Below, in pieces: positions 53,791-62,402 of a DNA stretch of 64,000 nt (positions are counted from its first letter, which is position 1; each line of letters opens with the position of its first letter). The translations under genes were made by a program, and so were the position numbers. Source of the stretch: Nocardia huaxiensis (lineage in GTDB: Bacteria; Actinomycetota; Actinomycetes; Mycobacteriales; Mycobacteriaceae). The notes beneath the pieces were generated by a model. The model had not been told where the DNA came from. It did no database searches and saw only the letters and a program-made list of their open reading frames with translations. Where the stretch lies: the NCBI RefSeq assembly GCF_013744875.1, contig NZ_CP059399.1:6448001-6512000 (forward strand), written 5' to 3'.

Positions 53791-54660
53791 ATGGCTGGAA
53801 TCGCGTCGACGTTGCATGTTGCGGATCATTGGATCGAGGGGGTGCGGTGTGCCGTGCATGACAGTGGGCCCGGGGACGCCGGGGAAGCTGTGGTGTTCGT
53901 GCATGGGAATCCGGGGCCGATGGATGATTGGGCGGAGCTGATTCCGGAGATATCGGGGTTCGCGCGGGTGGTCGCTATGGATATGCCGGGGTTCGGGCGG
54001 TCGGAGCGACCGCGCACTTTCGATCACAGTATTGCGGGGCATGCGCGGTTTCTCGGGTTGCTGCTGGATCAGCTGGGGGTGGAGCGGGCGCATCTGGTGT
54101 TGCACGACTTCGGGGTGCCGTGGGGGTTGCGGTGGGCGCTGGACAATCTCGACCGGCCGGCAAGCCTGACATTCATCAATTGTGGTGTGCTGGAAGGGTA
54201 TCGATGGCATCGGTATGCGCGGATTTGGCAGACCCGGGGGCTCGGGGAGCTGTTTCAAGCGATGAGCAATCCGCGGGCCATGCGGATCGCGCTCAATCGG
54301 GATAATCCGAAACCGTTGCCGCGCAACTACATCGAGCGGGTCGACAGCTTCGCGGACCGCGGGCACAAGCGGGCGGTGCTGGAGGTCTATCGCAGTTCGC
54401 GGGATCCGATCGGCGCGTTTCCCGAACACGAGCTGGGCGCGGAGGCCATCGCGGTGGCCGCGAAAGGTGTTCCGGTGTGCGCGATCTGGGGTGACGGCGA
54501 TCCCTACATTCCGGCGAGTTTCGCGCGGCAGCAGCGGAACTACTTCCCCGACGCGGAGATTCATCTCCTCGAGGGTCTCGGGCATTGGCCGTTCATCGAC
54601 AATCCGCAGGCCGTGTCGACGCCACTGACCTCCTTCCTGCGACGGCAGCTGCGCGCCTGA
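53791..54660 (+). CDS. Alpha/beta hydrolase with Asp nucleophile (epoxide hydrolase or haloalkane dehalogenase-like)
   Basis: 289 residues. Oxyanion motif VVFVHGNPG; nucleophile elbow LVLHDFGVPWGLRW with Asp in place of Ser, as in epoxide hydrolases and haloalkane dehalogenases; acid in IWGDGDPYIP; His in GLGHWPFIDNP. The Asp nucleophile excludes an ordinary esterase. The choice between epoxide and halide substrates cannot be made; a halide-binding second Trp is not obvious. ATG at 53791 after GGGAG. A MarR regulator follows 104 bp downstream. Confidence 0.83.
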   Translation: MAGIASTLHVADHWIEGVRCAVHDSGPGDAGEAVVFVHGNPGPMDDWAELIPEISGFARVVAMDMPGFGRSERPRTFDHSIAGHARFLGLLLDQLGVERAHLVLHDFGVPWGLRWALDNLDRPASLTFINCGVLEGYRWHRYARIWQTRGLGELFQAMSNPRAMRIALNRDNPKPLPRNYIERVDSFADRGHKRAVLEVYRSSRDPIGAFPEHELGAEAIAVAAKGVPVCAIWGDGDPYIPASFARQQRNYFPDAEIHLLEGLGHWPFIDNPQAVSTPLTSFLRRQLRA

Positions 54661-54731
54661 TCATCGCGGCGCCTTCCGGCGCCGCTTCGCCAACCCTCCC
54701 CCGTATCGCGTCCGTTTTCCGCCAGACTCTT

Positions 54732-54758
54732 TTGTTTCACGCAATCAAGTTTTATATT
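54732..54758 (+). promoter_or_regulatory. Possible promoter of the MarR gene
   Basis: TTGTTT (54732) and TATATT (54753) are 15 bp apart in an AT-rich island just before ATG 54765. Spacing is short, and the transcript would be nearly leaderless. Confidence 0.4.
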
Positions 54759-54764
54759 TGTTCC

Positions 54765-55250
54765 ATGCAAGCAAACAAGGACGAGGTTTCGCGGCTGGCC
54801 CGCACCACCTCCCGGTTCGCCGAGGCGATGCGGCAGGGCACGACGCGGGCATACGACCCGGTGCGGGTGGGTGTGCTGCAGGCGGCGGTCGAGGCCGGGC
54901 CATTGCGGGCCGGGGAGATCGCGGAGCGGCTGGACGCGCTGCCCTCCTCCATCACGCGGCATGTGCAGGCGCTCATGGATTCGGGGCTGGTGATCACCTC
55001 ACCGGATCCGGCGGATCGGCGGGCGGTGCTGGTCGAGGCGACCGAGGCCGGGCGGGCCGAACTGGAGAAGTTCCTGGAGGTCGGCGATCAGGTGTTCGGC
55101 GCGGTGATCGCGGAATGGCCCGCCGAGGATGTCGTGACTCTTACCCGGCTGCTGGATCGGCTCATCGAGTCGTGGGGCGCGGCGGGGGCTCAGCAACAGC
55201 AGCGGGCGACCAAGCGGCGCCCAGGAGGGTTCGGCTGGAGCCGAATCTGA
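54765..55250 (+). CDS. MarR-family regulator
   Basis: 161 residues. Winged helix at about 40-105: LRAGEIAERLDALPSSITRH, then VQALMDSGLVITSPDPADRR with the wing arginines, and VLVEATEAGRAELEK. This is the usual MarR layout; the ligand is unknown. It precedes the FAD monooxygenase by 21 bp, so both are probably in one unit and the regulator may control it. Confidence 0.87.
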   Translation: MQANKDEVSRLARTTSRFAEAMRQGTTRAYDPVRVGVLQAAVEAGPLRAGEIAERLDALPSSITRHVQALMDSGLVITSPDPADRRAVLVEATEAGRAELEKFLEVGDQVFGAVIAEWPAEDVVTLTRLLDRLIESWGAAGAQQQQRATKRRPGGFGWSRI

Positions 55251-55271
55251 TTCTCGGAGAGGACAATCGAG

Positions 55272-56573
55272 ATGTCTACGAATCAACCACTGCATGTGAT
55301 CGTCGCCGGCGGCGGGATCGGCGGGCTCGCGCTCGCCAATGGTTTGCGCCGCGCCGGGGTGAGCGTATCGGTGCACGAGCGGGAGACGCAGCGCACCGAT
55401 CGGCTGCAGGGCTTCCGCATCCACATCGACCCCCATGGCAGCCGGGCGCTGGCGGAGATGCTGTCGCCGGAACTGTATTCGCTGTTCACGGCCTGCGCGG
55501 GGCGGGGCGGCAATGGGTTCGGAGTGATCACCGAGCAGATGAAGCCGCTGCTGCGGTTCGAGCCCGATGACTCGGCGGCGGATCCGGCCGGGGGCGGGCA
55601 TTTCGGGATCAGCCGGATCACGCTGCGCCAGCTACTGCTCGCCGAGCTCGGTGGAATCGTGCACTACGGCAGCATGTTCGACCGCTATGAACAGCGGCCC
55701 GACGGGCGAATCGAAGCCTTTTTCGCGGATGGCAGTTCGCAGATCGGCGATGTGCTGGTCGGCGCGGATGGCGGCACCTCGCGGGTGCGTGCGCAATACC
55801 TGCCGCACGCCCAGCGCATCGAGACCGGAATCGTCACCATCGCCGGAAAGTACGCGCTGACGTCCGAATCCCGCGAACGACTGGACGCACGCCTGCTGCG
55901 CAATCCGCTCAGCGTGATTCCGCCCAGCGGATGCGGAATGTTCCTTGCGCCACACGAATTCGACATTCCGGTGGAGGCGGCCGGTCTGGTCGGCAATGAG
56001 GCGGGCCTCACACCGGGCACGCTGTTCGACAATACGCAGCCCTATGTGTTCTGGGCATTCGCGGCCAAGCGGGAACGCTATGGCACCGATCTCGAGCGGC
56101 TGGATGCCGGGCGACTACACGAGCTGGCGGTGCGGATGACGGCGGGCTGGGCCCCGGAGCTGCGTCGCCTGGTCGCCGAATCCGACAGCGACACAGCGAC
56201 TCTCATTCCGATCAAGACCTCGGTACCGGTCCCGCAGTGGGAGCCGTCGAATGTCACGCTGCTCGGTGACGCGATTCACTCCATGACCCCGTTCGGCGGG
56301 ATCGGCGCGAATACCGCACTGCGCGACGCGCAGTCGCTGTGTCGTGCGCTGGTCGGCGCGGACCGCCGCGAGCATGGTCTGCTCGAGGGCATTCACACCT
56401 ATGAGACGCGGATGATCGACTACGGATTCGATGCCGTGCGCACCTCGCTCACCGCCGCCAATCAGGCGGTGTCCGATAGCCGGGTGGCGCGCACGGCGGG
56501 CAAGTTGTTCTTTCGCACAGCCAATGCCATTCCGTCGATGAAGCAGCGAATGTTCTCGCCAACCGCGAGTTAA
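55272..56573 (+). CDS. FAD-dependent aromatic monooxygenase (PHBH-like)
   Basis: 433 residues. Rossmann start VIVAGGGIGGLALANGLRRAG, VGADGGTSRVR as the DG motif, and LLGDAIHSMTPFGGIGANTA as the GD motif that binds the flavin. This is class A flavin hydroxylase architecture, with NAD(P)H reduction and substrate hydroxylation. FRIHIDPHGSRALAEM is seen in tetracycline-type and polyketide hydroxylases. Substrate unknown. Follows a MarR regulator; the upstream hydrolase could act on its product. Confidence 0.87.
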   Translation: MSTNQPLHVIVAGGGIGGLALANGLRRAGVSVSVHERETQRTDRLQGFRIHIDPHGSRALAEMLSPELYSLFTACAGRGGNGFGVITEQMKPLLRFEPDDSAADPAGGGHFGISRITLRQLLLAELGGIVHYGSMFDRYEQRPDGRIEAFFADGSSQIGDVLVGADGGTSRVRAQYLPHAQRIETGIVTIAGKYALTSESRERLDARLLRNPLSVIPPSGCGMFLAPHEFDIPVEAAGLVGNEAGLTPGTLFDNTQPYVFWAFAAKRERYGTDLERLDAGRLHELAVRMTAGWAPELRRLVAESDSDTATLIPIKTSVPVPQWEPSNVTLLGDAIHSMTPFGGIGANTALRDAQSLCRALVGADRREHGLLEGIHTYETRMIDYGFDAVRTSLTAANQAVSDSRVARTAGKLFFRTANAIPSMKQRMFSPTAS

Positions 56574-56695
56574 CTCCGACTGGAAAGGTTTTCGAGGAAA
56601 CCTTCCCTCTCAATTTCCCAATCGGACAAGTGCCCGGTATGGTGCCCACGTCGCATGTCTCATTGCGAAATCCCCGTTCTGGCAATGGAGTTCGT

Positions 56696-57736
56696 GTGCT
56701 GGAGATTCACCACTTCAGCTACGGGTGGGTGACACCCGTGCTGGCCTACATCATGTCCGTGACCGGATCCCTGCTGGGACTCCGATGCACGGCACGCGCC
56801 CGCTCGGGGGACGGGCGCACCGGATGGCTCATTGCGGCCGCCATCGCCATCGGCGGGACCGGCATCTGGGTCATGCATTTCATTGCCATGCTGGGTTTTT
56901 CGATCCGCGGCGCGTCGATTCGCTACAACGTGCCGATCACGCTGCTCAGCGCGGTGATCGCCATGGTGGTGGTGTACGCGGGACTGTCGATCGTGGCGCG
57001 CGGGCGCTGGGGTTTCGGGTCGCTGCTGGCGGGCGGCGCGGTCACCGGGCTGGGCGTGGGGGCCATGCACTACTCGGGCATGTACGCCATGAAATCCGAC
57101 GCGGTGATCAACTACAGCGCCGGCATCGTCACATTGTCCATGGTCATCGCGGTGGTGGCGGCGACGGCGGCGCTGTGGTTCACACTGCACATCACCGGGA
57201 TCTTCGCCACCATCGGCGCGGCGTTGATCATGGGTGTGGCGGTGTGCGGCATGCATTACACCGGGATGGCGTCGATGAGCGCGCATCACTCGGGGCATTC
57301 GAGCATTCCGGCCGGAGCGGGCGCGATGGAGCTGCTGGCGCCGCTCATGATCACCGTCAGCATGGTGACCATGGTGTTGCTGATCCACGTCGGGCTCACC
57401 GAGGTGGACGAGCGCAGCCGGTTGGCGGAGCCGCAGCGGGCCAAGCCTGCCCGGCAGGACGCGTGGTCGCTGAAGCCGGATCAGGCTGCACGGCAGGAGA
57501 ATCCGCCGGCGCGGCAGCATCCTGCGGCGGTGGCGCCGAACGCTGCGGGACCGCAATTCGGCAACCTCGCAGCAGCCGCCGATGGCCCTGCACCGCAAGG
57601 GAAGCCGACGATCGCCCCGCGTATCCCGGGCCGCTCGGGGCACGGCACGAACGGCTCGGCGCAGTCCGAGGGCTTCGGGCCGGGTCTGCCTTCGCGGGCT
57701 CCGGGTCTGCCCCGGGATCGCCGCAGCGCTTCCTGA
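56696..57736 (+). CDS. MHYT-domain membrane sensor protein
   Basis: 346 residues from GTG 56696, 5-6 bases after GGAG. Seven helices carry three MHYT motifs: WVMHFIAM, GAMHYSGMYAM and GMHYTGMASM, whose His and Met could bind copper or a gas ligand. Normally the domain is fused to GGDEF-EAL or another output domain; here a Pro/Ala/Gln-rich tail of about 110 residues takes that place. Output, if any, must come from a partner. Confidence 0.87.
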   Translation: MLEIHHFSYGWVTPVLAYIMSVTGSLLGLRCTARARSGDGRTGWLIAAAIAIGGTGIWVMHFIAMLGFSIRGASIRYNVPITLLSAVIAMVVVYAGLSIVARGRWGFGSLLAGGAVTGLGVGAMHYSGMYAMKSDAVINYSAGIVTLSMVIAVVAATAALWFTLHITGIFATIGAALIMGVAVCGMHYTGMASMSAHHSGHSSIPAGAGAMELLAPLMITVSMVTMVLLIHVGLTEVDERSRLAEPQRAKPARQDAWSLKPDQAARQENPPARQHPAAVAPNAAGPQFGNLAAAADGPAPQGKPTIAPRIPGRSGHGTNGSAQSEGFGPGLPSRAPGLPRDRRSAS

Positions 57737-57820
57737 GAACTCTGAGCGTTCCGCCAGGGAACCGCTGAGAGATGCGGCCGGTCGTTCGACTTTCGAGTTC
57801 ATCGGCAGCAAACTGGCAGC

Positions 57821-59413
57821 GTGCACAACCAGTTGGAATTGATCTTCCTGGTCCTGTTCGCGACCATCCTGGCGCAGCCGCTCGGTAAACGGCTGGGCCA
57901 GGCGCCCGCGGTGCTCATGACCGCCTTCGGCGTGGTGCTGGCGCTCATCCCGGCGGTCCCGGAAATCCACATCGATCCGGATCTGATCCTGCCGCTGGTG
58001 CTGCCGCCGCTGCTGTACGCAGCGGCACGGCGCACATCATGGCGGCAGTTCGCGGACAACTGGGGCGCCATCAGCCTGCGGGCCGTGGTGCTGGTGATCG
58101 TGACCGCGGGAGTCGTGGGCTGGGTCTTCCACAGCTGGTATCCCTCGATTCCGATCGCGGCGGCCATCGCGCTGGGCGCACTGGTCTCGCCACCGGATCC
58201 GGTCGCGGTGTCGGCGCTGGCGGGCAAGCTCGGTCTGCCCCGCCGGCTGGTGTCGGTGCTCGAGGGCGAGGGCCTGTTCAATGATGTGACCGCCATCGTC
58301 ATCTACACCGCCGCGATCAATGCGACGGTCACCGGCGCGTTCTCCACCTGGGGAACGCTGCGGGATTTCCTGCTGTCCGCGGTGGTGGCGGTGGTCGTCG
58401 GCCTGCTGTTCGGCTGGTCGGGCAGCAAGATCATGCGGCGGCTCGACGAGGCACCCTGGCAGGTGGCCTTGGGCCTGCTGCTGCCCTTCGCCGCCTACGG
58501 GGTCGCCGAGGCGCGCGACGGCTCCGCGGTGCTGGCCGTGCTGGTGTGTTCGCTGTATCTCACCGATGCCGCAACGGATTTCAGTGACAGCGACTATCGG
58601 CTGGTCGGCGACTCCTTCTGGGAGATCACCGAAATGCTGGTCACCGGTTTCGCTTTCGGCCTGATCGGCCTGGAGTTGAGCACGGTCCTGCGCGATGCGG
58701 GTCCGGACTGGCCGGGCTATCTCGGCGGCGCGGCCGTGGTGATCGCCGTCGTGGTGATACTGCGGTTGCTCTGGTTGCTCGGCACCACCGCCATCTTCCA
58801 GAGCTGGTGGCGGCATCGCGACGTCGACGAGCCCTACACCTGGCGCGAAACCATCGTCACCTGGTGGGCGGGCATGCGCGGTGTCGCGACTGTCGCACTG
58901 GCCCTGGCTGTTCCGTTCACCACCGACAATGGCGAGCCGTTCCCCGGCCGCACCGAAATCCTGTTCACCGCGTTCGCCGTGGTGTTGTTCACCCTGCTCC
59001 TACAGGGGCCCACCCTGCCGGCCGTGGTCCGCGCCACCGGTGTCCACGCCGACACCGAACAGGAGCGCGCCATCGAATTGCGTTTGTGGGGACGGGTTCT
59101 CAACGCCGAACTGGCTCGTCTGAAGGAGGTCGCCACCGACGAACAACTCCCCGACGACGTCTACGAACGCCTGCGCGACGGCCTCGAACGCCGCCTGGCC
59201 CAAGCCGATCCCGAAGCCGCCGACCGCAATGCCAAGGTCACCACCGACCGCACCCTGGCCTTCACCAAACGCATGCGCGCCATCACCAACGACGTCCTGG
59301 AAGCCGGTCGCACCGAAGCCCTGGCCGCCCGCCGCGAACCCGGCATCCCGCCCGACGTGGTCGACCGCGTCATGCGCCGCCTGGACCTGCGCACCAATGC
59401 CGGGCCTCCCTAA
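57821..59413 (+). CDS. CPA1-family Na+/H+ antiporter
   Basis: 530 residues from GTG 57821. About 12 membrane helices to residue 400. LGALVSPPDPVAVSALAGKL and VLEGEGLFNDVTAIVIYTAA hold the transport-site Asp residues of NhaP/CPA1 exchangers. The cytosolic tail (about 410-530) is charged and helical, probably regulatory. It exchanges Na+ or K+ for H+. Its stop overlaps the YdcF gene stop by 4 bp. Confidence 0.9.
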   Translation: MHNQLELIFLVLFATILAQPLGKRLGQAPAVLMTAFGVVLALIPAVPEIHIDPDLILPLVLPPLLYAAARRTSWRQFADNWGAISLRAVVLVIVTAGVVGWVFHSWYPSIPIAAAIALGALVSPPDPVAVSALAGKLGLPRRLVSVLEGEGLFNDVTAIVIYTAAINATVTGAFSTWGTLRDFLLSAVVAVVVGLLFGWSGSKIMRRLDEAPWQVALGLLLPFAAYGVAEARDGSAVLAVLVCSLYLTDAATDFSDSDYRLVGDSFWEITEMLVTGFAFGLIGLELSTVLRDAGPDWPGYLGGAAVVIAVVVILRLLWLLGTTAIFQSWWRHRDVDEPYTWRETIVTWWAGMRGVATVALALAVPFTTDNGEPFPGRTEILFTAFAVVLFTLLLQGPTLPAVVRATGVHADTEQERAIELRLWGRVLNAELARLKEVATDEQLPDDVYERLRDGLERRLAQADPEAADRNAKVTTDRTLAFTKRMRAITNDVLEAGRTEALAARREPGIPPDVVDRVMRRLDLRTNAGPP

Positions 59414-60060
59414 CCGGCGAGACGCCGCCCGGCTCGCGACATCCGCACCGGAGTGACCAGCACCGCGATGAATTCGCGCAGGTAGGCGAACCTTGTCAGC
59501 AGCCGAGCCGTGCGCGCGCCGACGACCTCGGCGCGCAAACCCAGCAGGCGGATCAGCGCGGCGGTGCGCAATACATGAAAGTCGCTGGTGACCACCGTCA
59601 TTCGCGCGCGCTCGGCATCGATGCCGCGAGCCTGCAACTCACGCACCGTGAATCGCAGGTTCTCCTCGGTATTGCGCGCCCGGGGCTCCAGCACGATGGA
59701 CTCCCCCACCACGCCTGCGGCCTCGAGATATCGCCCCATGGCCTCGGCCTCGGTCACCGAATCCCCGTGCCCCTGACCGCCGGAAGCGACCACGACCGGC
59801 GCGCCCCCGCGTGCGCGCTCGGCTCGATACACCTCCACCGCGCGATCGAGACGCGTGGTCAGCAGCCGCCCCGGCGCTCCCGCACGCAGCTTGCAGCCGA
59901 GCACCAGCACGACGTCGGAACCCGGGCGAGGGCGACGCCGGGCGGAGCCCATCGTGTAGGCGGTGAAGGCGGCGAGCGGCCCCGCTACGAGCAGCCCCAA
60001 CCCGGCCAGCAGCACACCGGCGACGGACAGCGGACGTTTCGGCGACATCACCGCAACCAT
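59410..60060 (-). CDS. YdcF/SanA-like DUF218 membrane protein
   Basis: 216 residues. One N-terminal anchor (about 10-32) precedes the DUF218 domain: VVLVLGCKLRAGAPGRLLTT, SGGQGHGDSVTEAEAMGRYL, then NTEENLRFTVREL and VTSDFHVLRTAALI. Catalytic activity is unproven in this family, which is often linked to envelope integrity. ATG at 60060 (ATG 60048 is possible). Convergent with the antiporter. Confidence 0.87.
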   Translation of the reverse strand: MVAVMSPKRPLSVAGVLLAGLGLLVAGPLAAFTAYTMGSARRRPRPGSDVVLVLGCKLRAGAPGRLLTTRLDRAVEVYRAERARGGAPVVVASGGQGHGDSVTEAEAMGRYLEAAGVVGESIVLEPRARNTEENLRFTVRELQARGIDAERARMTVVTSDFHVLRTAALIRLLGLRAEVVGARTARLLTRFAYLREFIAVLVTPVRMSRAGRRLAG

Positions 60061-60105
60061 ACGTGCCGCGTCATCCGCGCGGCATCGTGCCCCGGCCGCG
60101 CCCGG

Positions 60106-60993
60106 CTAGGCCGCGCCGGGTTCGAGGATCAGGGAGGTCGCGGAATCGAGTGCCGAATCTCCGGAGGTGTCCTTGAGGTCGACGCCGGATCGGCCCAGTC
60201 GGCGTGCGCCGTCCACCAATCCGGCTGCCACCTGGGCGGCACGGGCATAGGCGAGGCCGTCCGGCGGGTGGATATTGGAGATGCAGTTGCGTTCGGAGTC
60301 GGCTCGGCCGGGTTCGGGGCGGTGGGTGAGGTAGATGCCGAGACTGTCGGCCACCGAGAGACCGGGGCGTTCGCCGATGAGGACGAGAAGTGTTGTGACG
60401 CCGAGGGCTTCGCCGATGTGGTCGCCGAGGGCCACCCGTGCCTGGGTGGCGATGACCGGAGGTGCGATGGTGTAGAACCGGCCGAGTGCGTCCAGCAAGG
60501 CCCCGAGCATCGGCACGGCGTGGTCGTTGAGTGCCCGGGGCGACAGGCCGTCCGCGAGCACGATCCCGATATCGGCCCCCGTCGGCTGGATGGCCGAAAG
60601 TCCTTCCCCGGCAAGGGCTCCTGCTTCTGCCTCGCCGGCAGGCACCGAGGCGGAAGTCCCAGCGGGGCGGGAGTTCTGCTCGGCGGGGAGCCTGCCGAGA
60701 TCGGGACGGCGCAGATACTCGGACCGGTCGGCGGCGCGGCTGCGCACATGCACCGGCGCACCGCGTCCCACGGCCGTGACTCGTCCGGCGAGTGCTGCGA
60801 CATCGAGTGGATTGTGGACGGCATCGCGTGCGGCGGCATGGGCCGCGCGGAAGGCCAGGACCTCGCTGGTCGGCAGCGCATCGCCGGTGCGGCCCAACCC
60901 GATCCGCGATTGGGTGGTGCGGCGCAGTTCGGCCCAGAAGTCCGAGGCGGCGGGCACGGTGTTCACCTGTTTCCTCCCTCCGGTGGGGTTCAT
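60106..60993 (-). CDS. eutC: Ethanolamine ammonia-lyase light chain EutC
   Basis: 295 residues. EutC forms the active adenosylcobalamin enzyme with EutB and contributes to cobalamin binding. DIGIVLADGLSPRALNDHAV, GDHIGEALGVTTLLVLIGER and NCISNIHPPDGLAYARAA are the hallmark stretches. It starts at ATG 60993 overlapping the eutB stop by 4 bp (ATGA), so the subunits are translationally coupled. Residues 105-140 are Ala/Pro-rich, longer than in enteric EutC. Confidence 0.92.
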   Translation of the reverse strand: MNPTGGRKQVNTVPAASDFWAELRRTTQSRIGLGRTGDALPTSEVLAFRAAHAAARDAVHNPLDVAALAGRVTAVGRGAPVHVRSRAADRSEYLRRPDLGRLPAEQNSRPAGTSASVPAGEAEAGALAGEGLSAIQPTGADIGIVLADGLSPRALNDHAVPMLGALLDALGRFYTIAPPVIATQARVALGDHIGEALGVTTLLVLIGERPGLSVADSLGIYLTHRPEPGRADSERNCISNIHPPDGLAYARAAQVAAGLVDGARRLGRSGVDLKDTSGDSALDSATSLILEPGAA

Positions 60994-62402
60994 CGGGCAC
61001 TCGCCAGGGCACGCAGCGGCGAGGCCATCGGCTCCACCGGGAGGATGCGGCCGTCCGCGCCCAGCATGCCGAGGGTGTCGAGCCAGGCTTCGAATTCGGG
61101 GGCGGGCTTGAGGCCCAAGACTTTTCGGGCGTACAGGGCGTCGTGGTAGGCGAGGCTCTGGTAGCCGAGCATGATGTCGTCGGCTCCCGGGACGGCGATG
61201 ACGAAGGCGCAGCCCGCCGCGCCGAGGAGGGTGAGCAGGGTGTCCATGTCATCCTGGTCGGCTTCGGCGTGGTTGGTGTAGCAGACGTCGACGCCCATGG
61301 GGAGGCCGAGGAGCTTGCCGCAGAAGTGGTCTTCGAGGCCGGCTCGAATGATTTGCTTTCCGTCGTAGAGGTATTCGGGGCCGATGAAACCCACGACCGT
61401 ATTGACGAGCAGGGGGTCGAGGTCGCGGGCTACGGCGTAGGCGCGGGTTTCCAGGGTTTGCTGGTCGACCGGTTTGCCCGCGGTGCCCAGGTGGGCGCCG
61501 GCCGAAAGGGCCGAGCCCTGGCCGGTTTCCAGGTACATGACGTTATCGCCGACCGTGCCCCGACGCAGGCAGCGGCCGGCTTCGTTGGCCTCGCGCAGGA
61601 GTGAGATGTTCACTCCGAAGCCGGAATTCGCGCCCTCGGTGCCGGCGATGGACTGGAATACCAGGTCCACCGGGGCACCTTTCTCGATCAGGCCCAGGGT
61701 GGTGGTGACATGGGAGAGCACACAGGACTGGGTGGGGATGTCGAAGCGGCGGCGCACCTCGTCCAGCAGATGCAGCAGCTCGGAGGTGGCCTGCGGGGAG
61801 TCGGTGGCGGGGTTGATGCCGATCACCGCATCACCGCAGCCGAGCAGCAGGCCGTCGAGGACGGCGGCGGCGATGCCGCGCGGGTCGTCGGTGGGGTGAT
61901 TGGGTTGCAGCCGGGTGGCGAGGGTGCCGGGCAGGCCGACGGTGGTGCGGAATCCGGCGCGGACCTCGACCGCCTTGGCGACCGCGATCAGGTCCTGGTT
62001 GCGCATGAGTTTGCTTACGGCGGCGACCATTTCGGGCGTGAGGCCGCGCGCTACCGAGGCCAGCACGGTGGCCGCGTCCGGGCGGGCGGCGACCTCCAGC
62101 AGCCAGTCCCGGAGCCCACCCACGGTCAGATGCGAAATCGCTTGGAACGCAACCCGATCGTGGCTGTCGATGATCAGCCGGGTGACCTCGTCGGTCTCGT
62201 AGGGCACCACGAGCTCGTTCAGGAAGGTGGTCAGCGGCACCTCCGCCAGCGCCCACTGCGCGGCGGCCCGCTCGGCGTCGGAATGTGCCGCGCACCCGGC
62301 GAGTTCGTCACCGCTGCGGCGCGGGGTAGCCTTGGCGAGCAGCTCCACCAGCCCGTCGAAGGTGTAGGTGGTGGCACCGATTCGCTGGTGGTACACCGTC
62401 AT
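60990..62402 (-). CDS. eutB: Ethanolamine ammonia-lyase heavy chain EutB
   Basis: 470 residues. With EutC and adenosylcobalamin it converts ethanolamine to acetaldehyde and ammonia. VDLVFQSIAGTEGANSGFGV and VMYLETGQGSALSAGAHLG, plus GVDVCYTNHAEADQDDMDTL, are family-specific substrate and barrel motifs. ATG at 62402 follows AGGAGG at 8 bases and overlaps the permease stop by 4 bp. No shell proteins or reactivase genes are in the window. Confidence 0.95.
   Translation of the reverse strand: MTVYHQRIGATTYTFDGLVELLAKATPRRSGDELAGCAAHSDAERAAAQWALAEVPLTTFLNELVVPYETDEVTRLIIDSHDRVAFQAISHLTVGGLRDWLLEVAARPDAATVLASVARGLTPEMVAAVSKLMRNQDLIAVAKAVEVRAGFRTTVGLPGTLATRLQPNHPTDDPRGIAAAVLDGLLLGCGDAVIGINPATDSPQATSELLHLLDEVRRRFDIPTQSCVLSHVTTTLGLIEKGAPVDLVFQSIAGTEGANSGFGVNISLLREANEAGRCLRRGTVGDNVMYLETGQGSALSAGAHLGTAGKPVDQQTLETRAYAVARDLDPLLVNTVVGFIGPEYLYDGKQIIRAGLEDHFCGKLLGLPMGVDVCYTNHAEADQDDMDTLLTLLGAAGCAFVIAVPGADDIMLGYQSLAYHDALYARKVLGLKPAPEFEAWLDTLGMLGADGRILPVEPMASPLRALASAR

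Noticed and set aside
58807..61149. A 780-codon open frame on the plus strand across the antiporter tail, YdcF, eutC and eutB
   Set aside because: It overlaps four well-supported genes and reads as Arg/Pro/Gly-rich noise.
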